Translations under genes and position numbers: made by a program | Source of the DNA: CAVRQM01 sp963822705 | GTDB lineage: Bacteria > Pseudomonadota > Alphaproteobacteria > Acetobacterales > Acetobacteraceae | DNA: 64,000 nucleotides | Assembly (NCBI GenBank): GCA_963822705.1 | Contig: CAWGIX010000008.1 | Span: 310,001-374,000 of the forward strand | Direction: 5' to 3' | Notes under the pieces: model-generated | Told to the model about the DNA's origin: nothing | The model's input: only the letters and a program-made list of their open reading frames with translations | The model's database searches: none | In this document: in pieces, positions 47,923 to 56,909 of the stretch | Position numbering within the stretch: the stretch's first letter is position 1 | Layout of the letters: every line of letters starts with the position of its first letter

Positions 47923-48942
47923 TCACGCCACCTTTGCCCGCCAGCGGGGATGCTGCAGCACCTCGCGGTTGAGCAGACCCTCCGGCACCCGCCCGTGCAT
48001 CAGGTCCAGCACCGAGCGCACCGCCGACGCGCCGATGCCGCCAAAACACTGATCCGTCCAGCACAGCGAATGCGGCGCCAAAATCACGTTGTCCAAGCTC
48101 AGCAGCGGGTCGTTGGGATCGGGCGGTTCCTGCTCCTGCACATCGAGCCCCGCGCCTGCGATACGGCGAGCCTGCAACGCCGCCACCAGTGCGGCCTGGT
48201 CCACAATCGGCCCGCGCGCGGTGTTGATCAGGAACGCCGTGGGCTTCATCAGCGCCAGCCGTTCCGCGTTGACCAAGTGCCGCGTCTCCGGCGTCAGCGG
48301 ACAATTCACGGTGACGAAATCGCCCTCGCGGAACACGGTCGGCAAATCCACCAATTGCACGCCCAGCTCCGCCGCCACGGCCGGATCGGCATACGGATCG
48401 TACGCCATGAACCGCAAGTCCAGTGGCCGAGCCAGCCGGAACATTTCCGCGCCGATATTGCCGATCCCGACCGAAGCCAGCGTCCGGCCGATCAGCCCCA
48501 CACCCATATGCTCGCTGCGCTGCGCGTACCCGGCCGGGCCCATCCGCGTCAGCCGATCCTTCTGCATCAGCCGGCCGGCCAGGGCGAGCACGAATGTGAG
48601 GATCGCCACCGCCACCGGACGGCGCACGCCGGATGGCGTAATGGTCACCGCAATCCCCGCCTCGGTGCAGGCGGGCACGTCCACCGTGTCGTAGCCCACG
48701 CCGAACCGCGCCACCAAGCCCAGCCGCGAGGGCCGCGCGCTGGCGCGGCCGAAACGCCGCGCCAGCAAAATCAGCGCGTCGTATTCTTCCGCCACTTGCG
48801 CCGGTGTTTCCGCGCCCAGATCGACATGCACGACCTCGACGCCGGTGCGCGAGGTCAGCGGGGTGGTGTCGAAATCCGGATACGCCGGTGAGCCGTCCGG
48901 TTTCTTGAAATCGCCGTCAATGGCAACGCGAAACGTGCTCAC
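47923..48942 (-). CDS. D-isomer-specific 2-hydroxyacid dehydrogenase
   Basis: A 339-residue NAD-dependent dehydrogenase. The NAD loop is ASVGIGNIGAEMFRLA; catalytic Arg lies in INTARGPIVDQAALV, Glu in the EQEPPDPNDPLL region, and His in LAPHSLCWTDQ. GTG 48942 overlaps the aldolase stop (GTGA), so the two are coupled. It is similar to phosphoglycerate/glyoxylate/hydroxypyruvate reductases. In this setting it would reduce or oxidise a short hydroxyacid from aldol cleavage. The stop is five bases before the apsD-like gene. Confidence 0.88.
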   Translation of the reverse strand: MSTFRVAIDGDFKKPDGSPAYPDFDTTPLTSRTGVEVVHVDLGAETPAQVAEEYDALILLARRFGRASARPSRLGLVARFGVGYDTVDVPACTEAGIAVTITPSGVRRPVAVAILTFVLALAGRLMQKDRLTRMGPAGYAQRSEHMGVGLIGRTLASVGIGNIGAEMFRLARPLDLRFMAYDPYADPAVAAELGVQLVDLPTVFREGDFVTVNCPLTPETRHLVNAERLALMKPTAFLINTARGPIVDQAALVAALQARRIAGAGLDVQEQEPPDPNDPLLSLDNVILAPHSLCWTDQCFGGIGASAVRSVLDLMHGRVPEGLLNREVLQHPRWRAKVA

Positions 48943-49778
48943 GCCGCGGCCTTTCCCTTGCCGGCAGCCCGTTTCGGCTGCGGTTGCGCGGCCGGTGTCT
49001 TCGCCGCGCCCTCGCGTATGCCGCGCACCCCGGCTTCCAGGCCCGCCTGGTACACCCAGACGTCGCCCGAATAGCAGATGAAATCGAACCCGTCCCGATA
49101 CAGCGCGACGCCGGTGGCGACATCGGGTACCAGCCGACCCAGTGCCTTGCCGTGCTTCTTGCAGGCCGCCGTGACCGTCGCCACCGCCTGCGAGAATTTC
49201 GGATCCTCGAACCGGCCGGGAATGCCGAGCGAGCAGCTCAGGTCGAAATGGCCGATCCACAGGCAATCCACGCCGTCCAGGGCGGCGATCGCGTCGGCGT
49301 TCTCGACCCCCTCCCCGGTCTCGATCTGGATGAACACCGTGGTGCGCTTGTTGGCGTCGGCCAGTTTTTCCATCGTGGGGCCGCCGCGATAGCGGTCGTG
49401 CGCTATGCCCAGCGCCACGCCGCGCCGCCCCTCGGCAACGTATTTCACCGAATCCAGAATGTGCCGCGCTTCTGCCGCCGACCCTACCATGGGCAGCATG
49501 ACGCCTTCGGCGCCCGCGTCGCACGCGCGCGCGATGTGATGGTAGTCGCGCGACGGGGCTCGCACGATGGTCGGCAGCTGTGCCGCTTCATTGTAGCGCA
49601 GCACCTGCTTTACAGTCTCGTAGCCGAATGCGCTGTGCTCCATGTCGAGCAGCATGAACTCGCAGCCGGCGTTCTTCAGCATGTGGCCGATGCCAGGGGT
49701 GGCGAACTCGACCAGGAAATGGCCGATCTTCAGGTGGTCGGTCCGGCCGGCCATCGCTCTTAGCGTGTCATATTCCAC
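48939..49778 (-). CDS. HpcH/HpaI family class II aldolase
   Basis: A 279-residue protein. FMLLDMEHSAFGYETVKQVL, TIVRAPSRDYHHIARACDAG, EGVMLPMVGSAAEAR and IQIETGEGVENADAIAALDG give the metal-binding Glu and Asp pattern of the family (2-keto-3-deoxy-acid and related aldolases). A GTG at 49778 with AGGGAGG upstream is preferred over earlier candidates. The C-terminus is a Lys/Ala-rich tail. Probably cleaves a 2-keto acid to pyruvate and an aldehyde. First gene of the operon. Confidence 0.88.
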   Translation of the reverse strand: MEYDTLRAMAGRTDHLKIGHFLVEFATPGIGHMLKNAGCEFMLLDMEHSAFGYETVKQVLRYNEAAQLPTIVRAPSRDYHHIARACDAGAEGVMLPMVGSAAEARHILDSVKYVAEGRRGVALGIAHDRYRGGPTMEKLADANKRTTVFIQIETGEGVENADAIAALDGVDCLWIGHFDLSCSLGIPGRFEDPKFSQAVATVTAACKKHGKALGRLVPDVATGVALYRDGFDFICYSGDVWVYQAGLEAGVRGIREGAAKTPAAQPQPKRAAGKGKAAA

Positions 49779-49902
49779 AGTCACCTCCCTGCGCCGTTTC
49801 GTGCGGCTTCGGTGCATCGTGTCACGACCCGGGCGGGTCGGTCGAGATGGCCCATAACCTATGTAATGGCGGCCGGGGCCGGCGGCCTGCTACGGTGATG
49901 CC

Positions 49903-50202
49903 ATGAAACGCACGCGGACGACCTCCTGGCCTTGGCTGCACCTGACCTTGCAGAGCAGCAAGCTCGCCATCGAGGCGCAGCAGGTGATTGCGTTGCGGCT
50001 ATCGAAAATCGCCGCCGGCGGCCCGCACGCGGCGCGCGAGGCGTCGACCATGGTCAGCGAAAAAATGGCGGCCTTGGCCCGCGCCCAGGTTCTGATGATC
50101 CAGGCCGCCGGGAGCGGTCGCACTGCGCATGGGGCCAAAAGCGTGCTGGCCCTGTACCGAAGAAAGGTGCGGGCCAACCGCCACCGGCTGCGCAAGGGCT
50201 GA
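49903..50202 (+). CDS. Small conserved-looking helical protein
   Basis: 99 residues, basic, mostly helical, with LQSSKLAIEAQQVIALRLSK and REASTMVSEKMAALARAQVL. The amphipathic helices without Cys recall phasin-like or granule-associated proteins, but the resemblance is generic. ATG 49903 lacks a strong ribosome site. Divergent from the aldolase operon, and convergent with the oxidoreductase at 50209. Confidence 0.6.
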   Translation: MKRTRTTSWPWLHLTLQSSKLAIEAQQVIALRLSKIAAGGPHAAREASTMVSEKMAALARAQVLMIQAAGSGRTAHGAKSVLALYRRKVRANRHRLRKG

Positions 50203-50208
50203 TCCAAG

Positions 50209-50904
50209 TCAGGCCGGTGCCGTAAACGTCCCGGGGCTGTTCGGGGTGCCCTGCCACTCCGGCGTGCGCTCCCGTCTCGCCGCGGACAGGCCCCGCCGCA
50301 CGCCCTCGGCGTCGTGATCCTTCGTGTAGACCGGGGAGCCGGGCTGCTGCCGCCAGGACTGGTCCAGCCCGCCGGCGTCGACCGGATCGAAACCCAGCTC
50401 GTCCACCAGTTTCATCACCACCGACTTCGCCGCTTCATCATCGCCCGCCACGGGCAAGGCGATGCGCCCCGGCGTGCCGGCCGGCTTGCCAAGTTCGAGC
50501 AGATGTTGCGCATAGATGTTGTTGAACGCCTTGACCACTTTGCGGCCGAGCTGCTGCTCGACCCAGCGGCTCTCGGTCATGCCGCCCTCGATCGGCTCGA
50601 TTCGGCCGTCGCGCTGGCGCGGATAGTAGTTGTTGGTGTCGATCACCACCACCTGTTCCGGCACCTCCGCAAACAGTTTTGGCGGCAGGTTCGGCACGTT
50701 TTTGAGCGGAATTGTCACGACCACCAGGTCCACATCGCGCACGGCGCCGGGTGCCGCCACGGCCGTTGCCCCTGTCTCGGCCGCCAAGCCGGACAGCGTC
50801 TCCGGGCCGCGGGAATTGGCCACTTTGACATGATGGCCGAGCGCCGTGAGGCGGCGAGTCAGCGCGCCGCCGATGTTGCCGGCGCCGATAATACCAATTC
50901 TCAT
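50209..50904 (-). CDS. NAD(P)-binding oxidoreductase, F420-dependent NADP reductase-like
   Basis: A 231-residue protein. A Rossmann start MRIGIIGAGNIGGALTRRLT and VKVANSRGPETL (Ser/Arg for NADP phosphate) lead into VVVTIPLKNVPNLPPKLF and VVKAFNNIYAQHLLEL. The family includes F420H2:NADP oxidoreductase, but most bacterial members have no proven cofactor other than NADP. No operon partner; the galM gene lies upstream on the same strand. Confidence 0.8.
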   Translation of the reverse strand: MRIGIIGAGNIGGALTRRLTALGHHVKVANSRGPETLSGLAAETGATAVAAPGAVRDVDLVVVTIPLKNVPNLPPKLFAEVPEQVVVIDTNNYYPRQRDGRIEPIEGGMTESRWVEQQLGRKVVKAFNNIYAQHLLELGKPAGTPGRIALPVAGDDEAAKSVVMKLVDELGFDPVDAGGLDQSWRQQPGSPVYTKDHDAEGVRRGLSAARRERTPEWQGTPNSPGTFTAPA

Positions 50905-50946
50905 GTGTTCACTTCCGGCATGTTGATGTTCCTGGCCGACCGCAGG

Positions 50947-51950
50947 TCAGGACGCGAACCGGTAGATGGTCCGGCTGCGGCGCATTTCACCCGGCCGCAA
51001 CACGATGGACGGGAAAGTCGGGGTGGTTCGGCGCATCCGGAAAGTGCTGGGTTTCCAGGCACAGCGCTTTCCGCAGCGGCCAGCCCGCTTTCGGCAAAAA
51101 ATTGCCGGAGTAGAACTGCACGCCCGGCTCCGTGGTCAGCACCTCCATCGTGATTCCACCCGCCTGCACGCTCGCCGCGTGAGCGGGTTTTTCTCGCGGC
51201 GCCGCGGCCAGCACGAAGTTGTGGTCATAGCCGTGGCCGATGCGCAGTTGCTCGTCGTCGGCGTCGATCCTTGCGCCGACCGGATGCGGCGTGCGGAAAT
51301 CGAACGGCGTGCCCGCGACCGGGCGGCGTTCGCCGGTCGGAATCTGGCCCGCGTCGGTCGGCAGGAACGCCTCCGCCGCGAGGCTGACGCTGTGGCCCAG
51401 AATGTCGGCGCTGCCGTCCAGGTTGAAATAGGCGTGGTTGGTCAGGTTCACCACCGTCGGCGCGTCGGTGGTTGCCGTGTAGTCGATCACCAGCGCATCG
51501 CCTTCGACCGCGTATCGCACCGTCGCGGTCAGGGTGCCGGGAAAACCCTGGTCGCCATCGGGGCTGACGTGAGTGAGCACAACCGCCTCGCCGTCCGCCT
51601 CTGCCTGCCACACCGCCTGGTCGAACCCGACTTTGCCGCCGTGCAGCATGTTGGGGCCGTTGTTCACGGACACCTGCACGATGCGTCCGTCGAGCGGAAA
51701 GCGTCCGCCCGCGATGCGGTTGCCGACCCTCCCCACGACGCCGCCCAAATGCGCGGTGTCGGACTCGTAGCCGGCCAGGGTGTCGTGCCCCAATGTCACC
51801 CGGCGCGGACCGGCCGGACGCGGGGACGTCGATGGCCGCGATCCGCGCGCCGAAAGTCAGGATGCGCGCCCGCACCCCGTCGGCGCGGCCGAGCGTCCAC
51901 GCATCGACTTTGCGGCCATCGCGCAAGCTGCCGAATGGTTCTGAGCCCAC
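50947..51950 (-). CDS. galM: Aldose 1-epimerase (galactose mutarotase), two frame breaks
   Basis: GTG 51950 with GGGGGAA upstream begins MGSEPFGSLRDGRKVDAWTL. Removing one C from CCCC near 51832 gives VTLGHDTLAGYESDTAHLGG. Then comes the catalytic-His region VNLTNHAYFNLDG, GHGYDHNFVL, and Glu in LTTEPGVQFYSGNFL. A second extra C near 51017 hides SIVLRPGEMRRSRTIYRFAS and the true stop at 50947. Corrected length about 333 residues. It interconverts anomers of aldoses; its place near the sugar region may be functional. Confidence 0.88.
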
Positions 51951-52026
51951 CGCCGTTCCCCCGGAAGACGCAAGAAGCTACTGGATCAAGGCGGCGGATG
52001 ATGCCCTAATTGCGCGTCGGGAGAAC

Positions 52027-52474
52027 ATGGCAATGCGACGTATCTGCGCGACCCTGCTGCTGCTGACCGCTCTCCGCCGCGGCGCAGACCTCGGCACCGG
52101 GTCCGGCGCCGGGCGAGATCGACTGGCAGGGCATGATCCATTGCGCTGTTATCCCCGGCCTCACCACGCTGACCCTCAACCAGCCGCTCACCGTCACGGT
52201 GACGGGCAACCAGGCGCAGTATCACCGCTATGTTCGGAAGGCGGATACCTCGGTAGAGACCGGCTATGTGGAGCAGGGCGGCGGCACGGTGGCTCCGGAC
52301 GGCACCGTCACGCTGAGCGGCAGCGCCGTGGGCCGGGGCTTTTCCTATACGGCAAGCTACGCCGGCCGGCTGCCGCCCGGCGGCGGGTTCACCCGGCTGA
52401 GCGGGGCGCAGCAATGGACCGGGCCAAAAATCAACCCGTATCGGCGGGGCTGTTTCATCGACCTGAAACGCTGA
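52027..52474 (+). CDS. Small secreted protein of unknown function (frameshifted at about 52072)
   Basis: GGGAGA precedes ATG 52027 (MAMRRICATLLLLTAL). One extra base near 52072, within the signal peptide, breaks the frame; without it the peptide reads LLLLTALSAAAQTSAPGPAP and continues GEIDWQGMIHCAVIPGLTTL to GCFIDLKR. About 148 residues with two cysteines (IHCAV, RGCFI) that may form a disulfide. Beta-rich composition; no family recognised. It precedes the VOC gene by 21 bases and may be co-transcribed. Confidence 0.7.
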
Positions 52475-52495
52475 TCTTTTCCTAGGAGACAAGCA

Positions 52496-53380
52496 ATGGA
52501 CCAGGCGACGACGGCGCAGCATGTGTTTGATCGCACGGCCGAGGACGTGGGCAACATCGTCGAGTTCGGGCACGTGAATGTGCGCGTGCCCGACCAGCGG
52601 CTGGCAACCCTGTTCTATGTCTCGGGCCTCGGGCTGACGCGCGATCCGTTCCTGATGACCGGCGTGGACAACATGTGGATCAACGTCGGCACCAGCCAGT
52701 TTCACCTGCCCAGCGGCAAGGCGCAGGTGGTGCGCGGACGGGTCGGAGTTGTGGTGCCGGATTTGCAGGCGCTGCAGGCACGGCTGGGGCGAGTGCGCAG
52801 CCATTTGCGAGAGACGCAGTTTGCAGCGGCGGCCGGCGACGGATGGGTGGATGCGACCTGCCCCTGGGGCAACCGCATCCGTTGCCACGCGCCGGAGCCC
52901 GGCCCGCACTCCATGGTGCTGGGGATTGCCTATGTCGAACTGGCGGCGCCGCCCGGCACCGCCGCGCGGATCGCGCGCTTTTATCGCGAGGCGCTCGGTG
53001 CGCCGGGTGCGAGGGCTGAGGGCGGTGCGGCGCGGATTCCGATCGGCCAGGATTTTCTGCTGATCTACCGGGAGACGGACCAGCCCCAGCCGGAGTTCGA
53101 CGGCAACCACATCCAGATCAGTCTCGCCGATTTTTCGGGTCCCCACGCCTGGCTGCTGGCGCGCGGACTGGTCACGGAAGAAAGCGACCAGCACCAGTAC
53201 CGGTTCCAGGATGTGGTGGACGTGGACAGCGGCGAGGTGCTGGTCACGATGGAACACGAGGTGCGCAGCATGCGCCATCCGCTGTATGCGCGCCCGTTGC
53301 TGAACCGCAACCCGGCACAGAGCAACACACGTTATGCCCCGGGCCACGAGGTGCTCGCGTGGGCGAGCGCTTCGGCATGA
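52496..53380 (+). CDS. VOC superfamily (glyoxalase/dioxygenase-fold) protein
   Basis: A 294-residue two-module protein. Module 1 begins NIVEFGHVNVRVPDQRLATL and includes NMWINVGTSQFHLP. Module 2 includes GIAYVELAAPPGTAARIARF and EFDGNHIQISLADFSG. His in FGHVNV and GNHIQI and the late TMEHEVRSM occupy usual metal-ligand contexts. AGGAGA precedes ATG 52496. Reaction unknown. Confidence 0.8.
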   Translation: MDQATTAQHVFDRTAEDVGNIVEFGHVNVRVPDQRLATLFYVSGLGLTRDPFLMTGVDNMWINVGTSQFHLPSGKAQVVRGRVGVVVPDLQALQARLGRVRSHLRETQFAAAAGDGWVDATCPWGNRIRCHAPEPGPHSMVLGIAYVELAAPPGTAARIARFYREALGAPGARAEGGAARIPIGQDFLLIYRETDQPQPEFDGNHIQISLADFSGPHAWLLARGLVTEESDQHQYRFQDVVDVDSGEVLVTMEHEVRSMRHPLYARPLLNRNPAQSNTRYAPGHEVLAWASASA

Positions 53381-53437
53381 TCGAGGGAGTTATTTCGTAT
53401 ACGTAACAATATGGACGTGCGTGGGCAGGCAGCCCAG

Positions 53438-54133
53438 TCAGGCCGGTTTTCGGATCGGCTCCAGCATCCAGATGCCGCGCCACTTGCGCCACTCCGTGCC
53501 GGGCTCGGTCCACTTCGGCTTGCGCTTATACGGCTCGGTACGCACCGGACGCTTGCGCATCGGCTTTGCGGCCGGTTCGGTCGGGGCCGGTGCGGCGGGG
53601 TCCGGCTCGGGGGGGTCGGGGGCGGACGGTGCGGTTCGGCGAACCCGCTTCGGCAGAGGCGGCAGGAGCGCCGGGTCAGGCTTTAGCGCCAGCATCCAGA
53701 ACATCGGCCGGAGCAGTCGCCCCGCCTGCGGCGCCTTGCGGAGCAACTCCTGCATCTCGGGATGCGCCAGCAGCCGCTCCAAATCCCGCTGACAGGGCGC
53801 CACCCGCCACGCCCCCAGTTTCAGCAGCCAGCCGAACGGCTCGGGAAACGGGCGTTGTCGCTTTCGGGCTTGTCCTTTCCGGTCCCGGGGCGGCCGCGGC
53901 GGCGGCAGCGGACCCGCCAGGGCCCGGGCGATCAGGGCAAGAAACCTTTTGCGGAGCTTCTGCAGCCTGATCCCGACCAGCTCCAGCAACTGCACGCTGA
54001 TGAACGCCACCCCGGACATCCGGTCCGCATGCCAGCGTGCCCCCAGCCCCAGGACCACCTCGTCGGCGAACCGGGCAAACCGCTCGGTGAGGCTGGCATC
54101 CGGTGGGAGCGGCGGGCGGGGGAGAAACCACAT
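53438..54133 (-). CDS. Hypothetical protein, Pro/Arg-rich C-terminus
   Basis: 231 residues from ATG 54133. The N-terminal half is helical (LTERFARFADEVVLGLGARW, MSGVAFISVQLLELVGIRLQ), then WLLKLGAWRVAPCQRDLERL and a tail rich in Pro, Ala, Lys and Arg ending WRGIWMLEPIRKPA. No domain recognised. The frame is open to 54169 (TTG), so the start is uncertain. Codon use fits the genome. It is convergent with the VOC gene. Confidence 0.6.
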   Translation of the reverse strand: MWFLPRPPLPPDASLTERFARFADEVVLGLGARWHADRMSGVAFISVQLLELVGIRLQKLRKRFLALIARALAGPLPPPRPPRDRKGQARKRQRPFPEPFGWLLKLGAWRVAPCQRDLERLLAHPEMQELLRKAPQAGRLLRPMFWMLALKPDPALLPPLPKRVRRTAPSAPDPPEPDPAAPAPTEPAAKPMRKRPVRTEPYKRKPKWTEPGTEWRKWRGIWMLEPIRKPA

Positions 54134-54450
54134 GTCAGAAGCACTAACACAAGCCGCGAGAAAGGTCAAGGAATTTCGTGTCCGGTCGTGGCGGCCGGCC
54201 AGGGCGGGCCGGCTGGGCCGCCAAACATCCGGCGGTCTGGGTGTTGGCCGTCCGGCGCTTGTTTGTTGTCCGGGTCATCGCTTGCGCCTCTCCTCCGTCC
54301 AAGCGCTGTCCACCGCCGTCGCGAGCGGAATTTCCGCCCCCAGTCCCTCGAGGGCCCCTAACAATTCCCCCCGGGCGAGCGCCGTCCGGCAATGGCCGCG
54401 CTGAGCCGTTTATGTTCTGGTGTCACTGGCTGCGAGCCGGCGCCGCCCCA
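54134..54450. other. Gap with two tiny uncertain minus-strand frames
   Basis: Between the hypothetical gene and phaZ. On the minus strand a frame ending LGAEIPLATAVDSAWTEERR (stop at 54275-54277) has no visible start. A 44-codon frame starts at ATG 54278 overlapping that stop (ATGA) and begins MTRTTNKRRTANTQTAG. The overlap and helical first peptide hint at a small broken gene pair, but neither can be assigned. Confidence 0.25.
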
Positions 54451-55671
54451 TCAGTCGTGCGCCGCAATGAAGGCCTTGATCTGCGGGGCGATGCGGTCGC
54501 GAAAACGGCGGCCGTTGAACAGGCCGTAGTGACCGACGCCCTGCTGCTCGCGATGCTCGCGCATGGATTCCGGCAGGCGCGTGACCAGCCCATGCGCGGC
54601 GCGGGTCTGCCCAAGGCCGGAAATGTCGTCGCGCTCGCCTTCCAGCGTCAGCAGCGCGGTGCGCTCAATGGCGCCCGGATCGACCCGCTCGCCGTGATGC
54701 GTCAGCAGTCCACGCGGCAAAAGGTGTTCGTGGAATACGGCATGAATCGTATCGAGAAAAAATTCCGCCGGCATGTCCATCACGGCGCGGTACTCTTCGT
54801 AGAACGCACGCTTGGCCGCCAGCGACTCCCCGTCGCCGTCGACCAGATGCAAAAACATCTGCCAGTGCGCTTCCCAGTGACGCTCCAGATTTATGGCCAG
54901 GAAGCCGGCGAGCTGCAAAAATCCCGGATAGACGCGGCGCATGAAGCCGGGCCGCCCGAACGGCACGGGATGGATCACCGAGCGGCGGAACCAGTCCAGG
55001 CTGTGTTTTTTGGCAAACGTGTTGACCGCCGTGGGTGCCTCGCGCGTGTCGATGGGACCGCCGATCAGCGTCATGCTGCGCGGCGCCGCTTCCGCCTCTT
55101 CCGCCGCCAGCAGCGATATCGCCGCGAGCACCGGCACCGCCGGCTGGCAGACCGCGATCACATGCGTCTCGGGGCCGAGGAAGCGCAAAAAGCTCATGAC
55201 GTAGTCGATGTATTCGTCCAGGCCGAAACTTGGCCCGATCAGCGGCACGTCGCGCGCGTCCATCCAATCCGTGATGAAGATGTCGTGGTCGGGCAGGAAT
55301 GCCTCCACCGTGCCGCGCAGCAGGGTGGCGTGATGGCCCGACATGGGCGCCACCAGCAGCAGTTTTGGGTCGTGCGGACGCGAGACCGCCCGCCGGAAAT
55401 GCAACAGCGTGCACCAGGGGTGGGAGAGCACCGCCTCCTCAGTCACCGCCACGGCCTCGCCGTCGATGAAGGTTTCGGCATGGCCGAACGCGGGTTTGCC
55501 GAACTGGCGGGTGCCGTGCTCGAACGACTCCAGTGCAGCGGCGGTCCAGCGGCCGAGCGGTGTCGGCCGCCACGGGTTCAGCGGAGCTTCCAGCAGCGAG
55601 AGCGCCCCCGCCGCCGCGGCGCGCATCGGCCCTAGCGAGTTGAGCTGCCATTTGTGGAATTGATAAAACAT
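54451..55671 (-). CDS. phaZ: Intracellular polyhydroxyalkanoate depolymerase
   Basis: A 406-residue alpha/beta hydrolase. ATG 55671 (MFYQFHKWQLNSLGPMRAAA) follows AAAGG. The family's nucleophile is Cys rather than Ser, here C175 in VIAVCQPAVPVLAA. FITDWMDARDVPL and the late GERDDISGLGQT and VGHYGLFNGRRF (Asp and His of the triad) are present. It breaks down stored polyhydroxybutyrate. No PHA synthase is in the window. Confidence 0.93.
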   Translation of the reverse strand: MFYQFHKWQLNSLGPMRAAAAGALSLLEAPLNPWRPTPLGRWTAAALESFEHGTRQFGKPAFGHAETFIDGEAVAVTEEAVLSHPWCTLLHFRRAVSRPHDPKLLLVAPMSGHHATLLRGTVEAFLPDHDIFITDWMDARDVPLIGPSFGLDEYIDYVMSFLRFLGPETHVIAVCQPAVPVLAAISLLAAEEAEAAPRSMTLIGGPIDTREAPTAVNTFAKKHSLDWFRRSVIHPVPFGRPGFMRRVYPGFLQLAGFLAINLERHWEAHWQMFLHLVDGDGESLAAKRAFYEEYRAVMDMPAEFFLDTIHAVFHEHLLPRGLLTHHGERVDPGAIERTALLTLEGERDDISGLGQTRAAHGLVTRLPESMREHREQQGVGHYGLFNGRRFRDRIAPQIKAFIAAHD

Positions 55672-55867
55672 GAGCAACCTTTTCACCGGCACGGCACCGA
55701 AGCAAGACATTTAATGCGGGATTAAGTTTGCCCACCCGTTCACACGCTGCGGTGAAATGGATGTGTTTCCATCGCGGCCGTGTTGCCGGCGCCACGACGA
55801 TGCGCGGCGGAGCGGCCGAGATCCCGAAATGCAGCGCGCGAGAGAATACCGCCGTGTGGTGCGGCGA

Positions 55868-56857
55868 CTACAGCCCGGTAAACAGCGCGGTCGACAAATA
55901 CCGTTCTGCGAAACTCGGGATGATGCAGACAATCCGGCGGCCGGCATTGGCATTTTCCCGCGCGAGTCCCAGAGCGGCCTGCAAGGCGGCGCCGGATGAA
56001 ATTCCCGCCGGAATGCCATCGGTCGCGGCAACGCGGCGCGCCACGGCCAGCGCCTCGCGCTCGCTCACGCGGATCACCCCGTCGATCAGCGACATGTCCA
56101 GAATTGAGGGCACGAACCCCGGCCCGATGCCTTGGATGCCGTGCGGCCCCGGCTCATCCCCGGAGAGCACGGCGCTCTCGGCGGGCTCGACCGCCAGCAC
56201 CCGCAAACCGGGCCGCCGCGGTTTGAGCGCACGGGCCACGCCCGTGAGCGTGCCGCCGGTGCCGATGCCGCCCACCACGATATCGACCTCGCCGCCGGTG
56301 TCGTTCCAGATCTCTTCCGCGGTCGTGGCTTCGTGAATGGCGGGATTGGCCGGATTGTCGAACTGGCGCGGCATCCAGGCATCCGGCGTCTCAGCCACCA
56401 GCGCCTCGGCCCGGGCGATGGCGCCGGCCATGCCCTGTTTCGCCGGAGTCAGCTCGAGTTCGGCCCCGAGCAGCCGCAGCATCTTGCGCCGCTCCAAGGA
56501 CGCGCCTTCCGGCATGGTCACGATCAGCCGGTACCCGCGTGCGGCGGCCACGAATGCCAGCGCGATGCCGGTATTGCCGCTGGTGGGCTCCACGATCACC
56601 GATTTGCCGGGGGTCAGGTTGCCGCGCGCCTCGGCATCGCGCACCATGGCGAGACCGATCCGATCCTTTACCGACCCGAGCGGATTGAAGAACTCCAGCT
56701 TCAGGACCAGGTCGGCCACGAGCCCCTCCGCGGCGGCCAGGCGCGGCACGCGCACCAAGGGCGTGGCGCCCACAACCTCCAAAATGCTATCGTAGATTCG
56801 GCCGTGCGCCCGCGCGGCGCCGGACGAATTGGAGGGATAGGCAACTGTTTGGTCCAT
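55868..56857 (-). CDS. cysK: Cysteine synthase A (O-acetylserine sulfhydrylase)
   Basis: A 329-residue PLP enzyme. PLP lysine K64 in NPLGSVKDRIG, the substrate loop EPTSGNTGIAL, phosphate-binding GGIGTGGTLTGVA and C-terminal GISSGAALQAAL. It makes cysteine from O-acetylserine and sulfide. ATG 56857 is the family-like start; two ATGs at 56872-56875 are alternatives. It is divergent from the Rrf2 regulator across about 50 bases, suggesting control of sulfur assimilation by that regulator. Confidence 0.93.
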   Translation of the reverse strand: MDQTVAYPSNSSGAARAHGRIYDSILEVVGATPLVRVPRLAAAEGLVADLVLKLEFFNPLGSVKDRIGLAMVRDAEARGNLTPGKSVIVEPTSGNTGIALAFVAAARGYRLIVTMPEGASLERRKMLRLLGAELELTPAKQGMAGAIARAEALVAETPDAWMPRQFDNPANPAIHEATTAEEIWNDTGGEVDIVVGGIGTGGTLTGVARALKPRRPGLRVLAVEPAESAVLSGDEPGPHGIQGIGPGFVPSILDMSLIDGVIRVSEREALAVARRVAATDGIPAGISSGAALQAALGLARENANAGRRIVCIIPSFAERYLSTALFTGL

Positions 56858-56909
56858 CGGGCGATCTTTCATCATTGCGCCGGCGCTCACCCTATCACAC
56901 GGTTGACGC

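Noticed and set aside
56877..56886. GCGCCGGCGC as the Rrf2 operator
   Set aside because: A 10-base all-GC palindrome is expected often by chance at this base composition; kept only as a remark.
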